A stretch of 9,460 nt of DNA from Rhodocyclaceae bacterium (GTDB lineage: Bacteria; Pseudomonadota; Gammaproteobacteria; Burkholderiales; Rhodocyclaceae): the NCBI GenBank assembly GCA_025361105.1, contig JANYAW010000196.1:1-9460 (forward strand), written 5' to 3'. Of the stretch, positions 6,679 through 9,460 are shown in pieces. The first letter of the stretch is position 1, and each line of letters begins with the position of its first letter. Below the pieces are notes generated by a model, which made no database searches, was not told the origin of the DNA, and saw nothing but the letters and a program-made list of their open reading frames with translations. The position numbers were made by a program, and so were the translations under genes.

Positions 6679-7109
6679 CAAGTGTCGCTATCAATGAACT
6701 CGACATCGGCAATCCAGTTTCGTGTGCGTCGCGCCAAACGCGTTGCTTCGTTTTCTGCATCAAACCTCATTGATCCATGTCGCAGTAACGATGGTGCAAG
6801 GTTCTCAAAAGCATTGACGCTCACGACAGCGTACAGATGACCGGCTATTCGGCTGGTGACCAGCGGAACGACACCGCATTCGACGCAAATGTGGAACTCG
6901 GCAGTCTTCGTTTCAAAAGCGTATCTGGATACCAACGAAGCATCGCGAATGACCACCCTGAGCGCGCCAGTCGGGCAAGACGTCCACACGCCGCCGTGCT
7001 TGATACAAAACGAACAGGTGCAAGCGCGGGCGGGGATTTCCAACGGCTCGGGTTTCCACGTTAGGGCGAAGGTGATGTTGCGGCAGTGGCAGCTTCCGTT
7101 GATTAGCAT
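6678..7109 (-). CDS. GFA/CENP-V-family zinc-binding protein
   Basis: This 143-aa protein belongs to the GFA family (PF04828), named after glutathione-dependent formaldehyde-activating enzyme (Gfa), which speeds S-hydroxymethylglutathione formation. The family's cysteine pattern is complete: Cys7 and Cys9 (GSCHC), Cys30, Cys32 and Cys35 (CTCSFC), and Cys75 and Cys78 (CVEC), which bind structural and catalytic zinc. Most GFA proteins have no proven substrate, so formaldehyde or glutathione chemistry is only a possibility. It starts 58 bases after lipB and ends 116 bases before lipA, splitting the usual lipB-lipA pair. No strong ribosome-binding site is visible. Function in lipoate metabolism is not implied by the sequence. 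Confidence 0.88.
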   Translation of the reverse strand: MLINGSCHCRNITFALTWKPEPLEIPARACTCSFCIKHGGVWTSCPTGALRVVIRDASLVSRYAFETKTAEFHICVECGVVPLVTSRIAGHLYAVVSVNAFENLAPSLLRHGSMRFDAENEATRLARRTRNWIADVEFIDSDT

Positions 7110-7167
7110 GATGAAATCTTTTGACGAGTGACGACTGGCGTAGAGTTAAGCGGATTGCGCGAATGTT

Positions 7168-7827
7168 TTACTTGACGATTTCTTTGGCGTTGACGGCTGT
7201 GTTGGCGGACTCGTCTGGCGCAAATTGCGTTTGAAGTTGCCGTGTCAGCGCTGCGGCGACAGCGCTCGTACTTGCTTTGGCCGACAGCGCCGACACTTGC
7301 GTCACCGCCATTCCCGCGTAGCCGCAGGGGTTGATTGCGGTGTAGGGTTGCAGGTCCATGTCGACGTTAATCGATAGCCCGTGGTAGCTGCATCCGCGCT
7401 TGATACGCAAACCCAACGCGGCGATTTTTGCGCCGCGCACATAGACACCGGGGGCGCCTGTCAGGCGCTCGCCGGTGATGCCGAATTCGGCCAGCGTGGC
7501 GATGATGGCTTGTTCGATTTGATGAACAAATTCGCGCACCTTGAGATTGCGGCGACGCAGATCGAGCAGTAAATAGGCGACGATTTGGCCTGGGCCGTGA
7601 TAGGTGATTTGGCCGCCGCGATCAACTTGCGCGACGGGAATTTTTGTTGCGGCGATGAGGTGTTCGGGCTTGCCGGAAAGTCCTTGCGTGAACACCGGCG
7701 GATGTTCGCAAAACCAGATTTCGTCAGGCGTGTTTTCGTCGCGCGTGGCGGTGAAATCTTGCATTGCAGTGAAGGTAGGTGCGTAGCTTACGCGACCTAG
7801 TTGGCGAAAAACTAGCTGGGTGTTCAC
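7168..7827 (-). CDS. lipB: Octanoyl-[acyl-carrier-protein]:protein N-octanoyltransferase
   Basis: LipB transfers octanoate from acyl carrier protein to a lysine of lipoyl domains in the cytoplasm, the first step of lipoate assembly. In this 219-aa protein the active-site Cys168 lies in NPCGYAGM and the partner Lys134 in GAKIAALGLRI. DRGGQITYHGPGQ (69-81) and RGCSYHGLSINV (144-155) are the other conserved blocks. The start is a GTG at 7827, seven bases after the ybeD stop, without a clear Shine-Dalgarno, so translation probably depends on coupling to ybeD. The last 25 or so residues (APDESANTAVNAKEIVK) look like a non-conserved tail. Confidence 0.96.
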   Translation of the reverse strand: MNTQLVFRQLGRVSYAPTFTAMQDFTATRDENTPDEIWFCEHPPVFTQGLSGKPEHLIAATKIPVAQVDRGGQITYHGPGQIVAYLLLDLRRRNLKVREFVHQIEQAIIATLAEFGITGERLTGAPGVYVRGAKIAALGLRIKRGCSYHGLSINVDMDLQPYTAINPCGYAGMAVTQVSALSAKASTSAVAAALTRQLQTQFAPDESANTAVNAKEIVK

Positions 7828-7834
7828 TACAAAA

Positions 7835-8098
7835 TTACAGCACGACTTTGACCAGTGGATGCGCGCTTAGCTCGGTGTAGAGTGCGTCGAGTTGCACTTG
7901 CGAAGTGGCGCGTACTGTGCAGGTGAGCGAGAGATATTTTGCGCCGCTTGATGGGCGCATTTCCATGCTTGCCGGATCAAAATCCGGTGCGTGACTGAGT
8001 ACCACGGCGAGCACTTGTTGGGCGAATTCCGGCACGGCATTACCCATAATTTTGAGTGGAAAGTCGGACGGGAATTCGATTAGTGTTGGTCTATCCAT
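7835..8098 (-). CDS. ybeD: YbeD-like DUF493 protein
   Basis: This 87-aa protein has exactly the length of E. coli YbeD (DUF493, PF04359) and the same layout: LIEFPSDFPLKIMG at the start, a central HAPDFDP, SGAKYLSLTCTV, and a final LYTELSAHPLVKVVL. The fold is ferredoxin/ACT-like and the role is unproven, though ybeD lies next to lipB in many proteobacteria, with a regulatory role proposed. The frame is open 30 codons further upstream, but the ATG at 8098 is preceded by GAGGT at eight bases and begins the conserved region. It overlaps the end of the aminotransferase gene by eight bases (8091-8098). Confidence 0.92.
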   Translation of the reverse strand: MDRPTLIEFPSDFPLKIMGNAVPEFAQQVLAVVLSHAPDFDPASMEMRPSSGAKYLSLTCTVRATSQVQLDALYTELSAHPLVKVVL

Positions 8099-9077
8099 GG
8101 CGCATGACCTCGTGTTTGTAGGTTTGATACCAAGCCAGCATTTTGGTGTGGATCGGCCAGCGGGATGTCGCCGACGGCGTGCCGTCATCCGCTACGGCGA
8201 AGAGCACGTCTTTTGTGCGACTGCCTTGTAGCGCAGCGGTTTCTGGTTTTGCCTTTGTTTCACCAACACCAACTGGCAAGCTAGGTGCAACTCCAATGCG
8301 ACCAATGCTTTTTCCATCCAGCGTGGCAATCGGCAAAATTTCTTTGGTCGACGAGGCCAGCCACAGTTCATCGGCGTTGCGGGTTTCGGTTTCGGCGATG
8401 TCGCGCACGATTACCGGCAGACCATATGTGGCGGCGAGTTCCAGCACGATGTCGTAGGTGATGCCGGGCAGAATGCGATGATCTTTTGGTGGCGCGAATA
8501 ACACGCCAGCTTTGATTACAAAAATACTCGATGCCGAACCTTCGGTGAGCAATCCGTCGCGAAACAAAATGGTTTCGACGCAGTTTTGCGCGACCGCGTA
8601 TTGGCGCAGCAAACAGTTCGCCAGTAGTGATGTGGTTTTCAAATCGCAACGCAGCCAGCGCGTGTCAATTGCGCTCACTGTCGCGATGCCGTTTGTGCGC
8701 ATCGCCTCTGGCGGCGTCGTCAGTGGCTCGGCCATCAACATTACTGTCGGTTGGATCACCGCAGGGAAGGCATGATTGCGCACTGCCATAGTTCCGCGTG
8801 TGACTTGAATATAGATGGATTGATCTTCCCATTGCGCATCTGTGGCGAGCTTCAATATCAACACGCGCCATTGGGCAAGCGAGTGCGGATTGACCAGCGC
8901 AACGCCGTCCAGGCTTTGCTGCAAACGCGCGAGATGTTCGTCGAGGCGAAACGGCATTCGCGAATACACGGGGATGATTTCATACACGCCGTCGCCAAAC
9001 AAAAACCCACGATCCATCACCGAGATTTTTGCCTCGGCTGGATTGATCCATTCGCCGTTGAGATAAAGTTTTGTCAT
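8091..9077 (-). CDS. dat: D-amino-acid aminotransferase (PLP fold type IV) with C-terminal insertion
   Basis: A PLP enzyme that interconverts D-amino acids and 2-oxo acids, for example D-alanine and pyruvate. Seen in its 328 aa: RGFLFGDGVYE (23-33), Arg100 and His102 in VRNHAFP, which correspond to the carboxylate-binding residues of Bacillus D-AAT, the PLP lysine Lys147 in CDLKTTS, and the cofactor-loop motif LTEGSASSIF (177-186). Family members are usually about 285 aa. The excess is a block at about residues 260-305, between LDGKSIG and WPIHTKMLAWYQ, which matches a dispersed repeat at the DNA level. The frame is kept and the last helix remains, so activity may be retained. A branched-chain aminotransferase (IlvE) is the alternative but fits less well. 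It begins ten bases after the SPOR protein and overlaps ybeD. Confidence 0.9.
   Translation of the reverse strand: MTKLYLNGEWINPAEAKISVMDRGFLFGDGVYEIIPVYSRMPFRLDEHLARLQQSLDGVALVNPHSLAQWRVLILKLATDAQWEDQSIYIQVTRGTMAVRNHAFPAVIQPTVMLMAEPLTTPPEAMRTNGIATVSAIDTRWLRCDLKTTSLLANCLLRQYAVAQNCVETILFRDGLLTEGSASSIFVIKAGVLFAPPKDHRILPGITYDIVLELAATYGLPVIVRDIAETETRNADELWLASSTKEILPIATLDGKSIGRIGVAPSLPVGVGETKAKPETAALQGSRTKDVLFAVADDGTPSATSRWPIHTKMLAWYQTYKHEVMRHG
8160..8192. repeat. Hairpin inside the aminotransferase insertion
   Basis: GACGGC (8173-8178) and GCCGTC (8181-8186) form a perfect 6-bp stem with a two-base loop. Outer bases GCGG-AT and ATCCGC (8187-8192) can extend the pairing with an internal bulge. 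The hairpin lies at one edge of the repeat-derived segment and includes the GACGGCGTG motif shared with copies A and B. Confidence 0.45.
8173..8285. repeat. Dispersed repeat copy C, in frame within dat
   Basis: This segment of about 112 bases starts with GACGGCGTG, the motif that also opens copies A (3535) and B (6647), and ends with CACCAACACCAACTGGCAAG (8261-8280), closely matching the other end of B. In A and B the two motifs are adjacent; here about 80 bases lie between them. It encodes roughly residues 265-302 of the aminotransferase, the block absent from ordinary family members. The boundaries are estimates, since no target duplication could be identified. Confidence 0.5.
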
Positions 9078-9087
9078 ACGCGGCGGC

Positions 9088-9460
9088 TTATCGTGATGTC
9101 GGACTTAACACGACTGTGGGAGCAAGATTAAATGTCTCGGTGAGCGTTTGCACTGCACGTCGCGCGGCGGCCACATCTGGCCACGGTCCGAGTTGCACGC
9201 GATGCAATTTGCCGTCGCTGTTGATGACCAATTTTTCGGCCAACGTACCTAGCTCGCGCGCCAACTCACGTGCCAAATGTGCGCGTAGTGCGTCGGCGTT
9301 ATCGCGATTGCTGAAGGCGCCGAGTTGGACAAAATGTCCGCCTTCTCCAGAAACGGTTGGTAGCGATTTAGGTACGGGTGCAATCGCTGCATCCCCACCC
9401 CGAGCCTCGCCTTGAAGGGCTGGGGGTATCTGCGCCAGAGTTTGACCGGGCGCGATGCTT
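9088..9460 (-). CDS. C-terminal part of a SPOR-domain envelope protein (possibly RlpA), cut by the window edge
   Basis: The reading frame is open from the window edge to the TAA at 9088-9090, giving about 123 residues, so the gene begins outside. A linker rich in Pro, Ala and Gly (APGQTLAQIPPALQG onward) is followed by a SPOR domain of about 80 residues: GGHFVQLGAFSNRDNADALRA, then KLHRVQLGPWPDVAAARRAV, then a closing strand with PTVVLSP. SPOR domains bind glycan strands stripped of stem peptides at division sites. The position just before the aminotransferase/ybeD/lipB group agrees with RlpA, a septal lytic transglycosylase often found there in betaproteobacteria, but the catalytic part is not visible, so another SPOR protein is possible. 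Confidence 0.75.
   Translation of the reverse strand, partial: SIAPGQTLAQIPPALQGEARGGDAAIAPVPKSLPTVSGEGGHFVQLGAFSNRDNADALRAHLARELARELGTLAEKLVINSDGKLHRVQLGPWPDVAAARRAVQTLTETFNLAPTVVLSPTSR

Noticed and set aside
1..9460. Neisseria or Pasteurellaceae DNA uptake sequences, CRISPR arrays, tRNA genes
   Set aside because: I saw no GCCGTCTGAA or AAGTGCGGT words, no regularly spaced repeats and no cloverleaf-like segments.

Overview
The window looks like chromosomal DNA from a proteobacterium, most likely a betaproteobacterium. The main reasons are the run of D-amino-acid aminotransferase, YbeD (DUF493), lipB and lipA, and a CsgG/HfaB - DUF4810 - DUF799 lipoprotein trio of the kind known from Neisseria and relatives. 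This is inferred from gene content and protein motifs. Every gene lies on the minus strand, so the window reads from right to left, and no clear rRNA, tRNA or CRISPR is seen.

Right to left: the C-terminal end of a SPOR-domain cell-envelope protein (cut by the window edge, possibly RlpA) is followed by a D-amino-acid aminotransferase, ybeD, lipB, a GFA-family zinc protein and lipA. LipB moves octanoyl groups from acyl carrier protein onto lipoyl domains and LipA inserts the two sulfurs. The GFA gene sits between them and is unusual there. A well-formed sigma70-type promoter just after lipA then drives three overlapping lipoprotein genes (CsgG-like, DUF4810, DUF799), which are joined by two ATGA stop/start overlaps and probably build one outer-membrane assembly.

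Beyond them is the replication-associated helicase gene rep. The left edge is a complete IS4-family, IS10-group insertion sequence of 1421 bp with perfect 19-bp ends and an intact transposase. It starts exactly at base 1. Its right end abuts a T-rich stretch, and the two together form a plus-strand terminator-like hairpin.

The most notable non-gene signal is a dispersed repeat. Two related short copies lie upstream of rep and lipA. Matching sequences also bracket a segment of about 112 bp inside the aminotransferase gene, where the protein carries an extra in-frame block of roughly 40-45 residues compared with the family. This suggests a small repeat element that can be carried in coding sequence. 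No wholly new multi-gene system is evident; the repeat family and the lipoprotein trio are the best leads.
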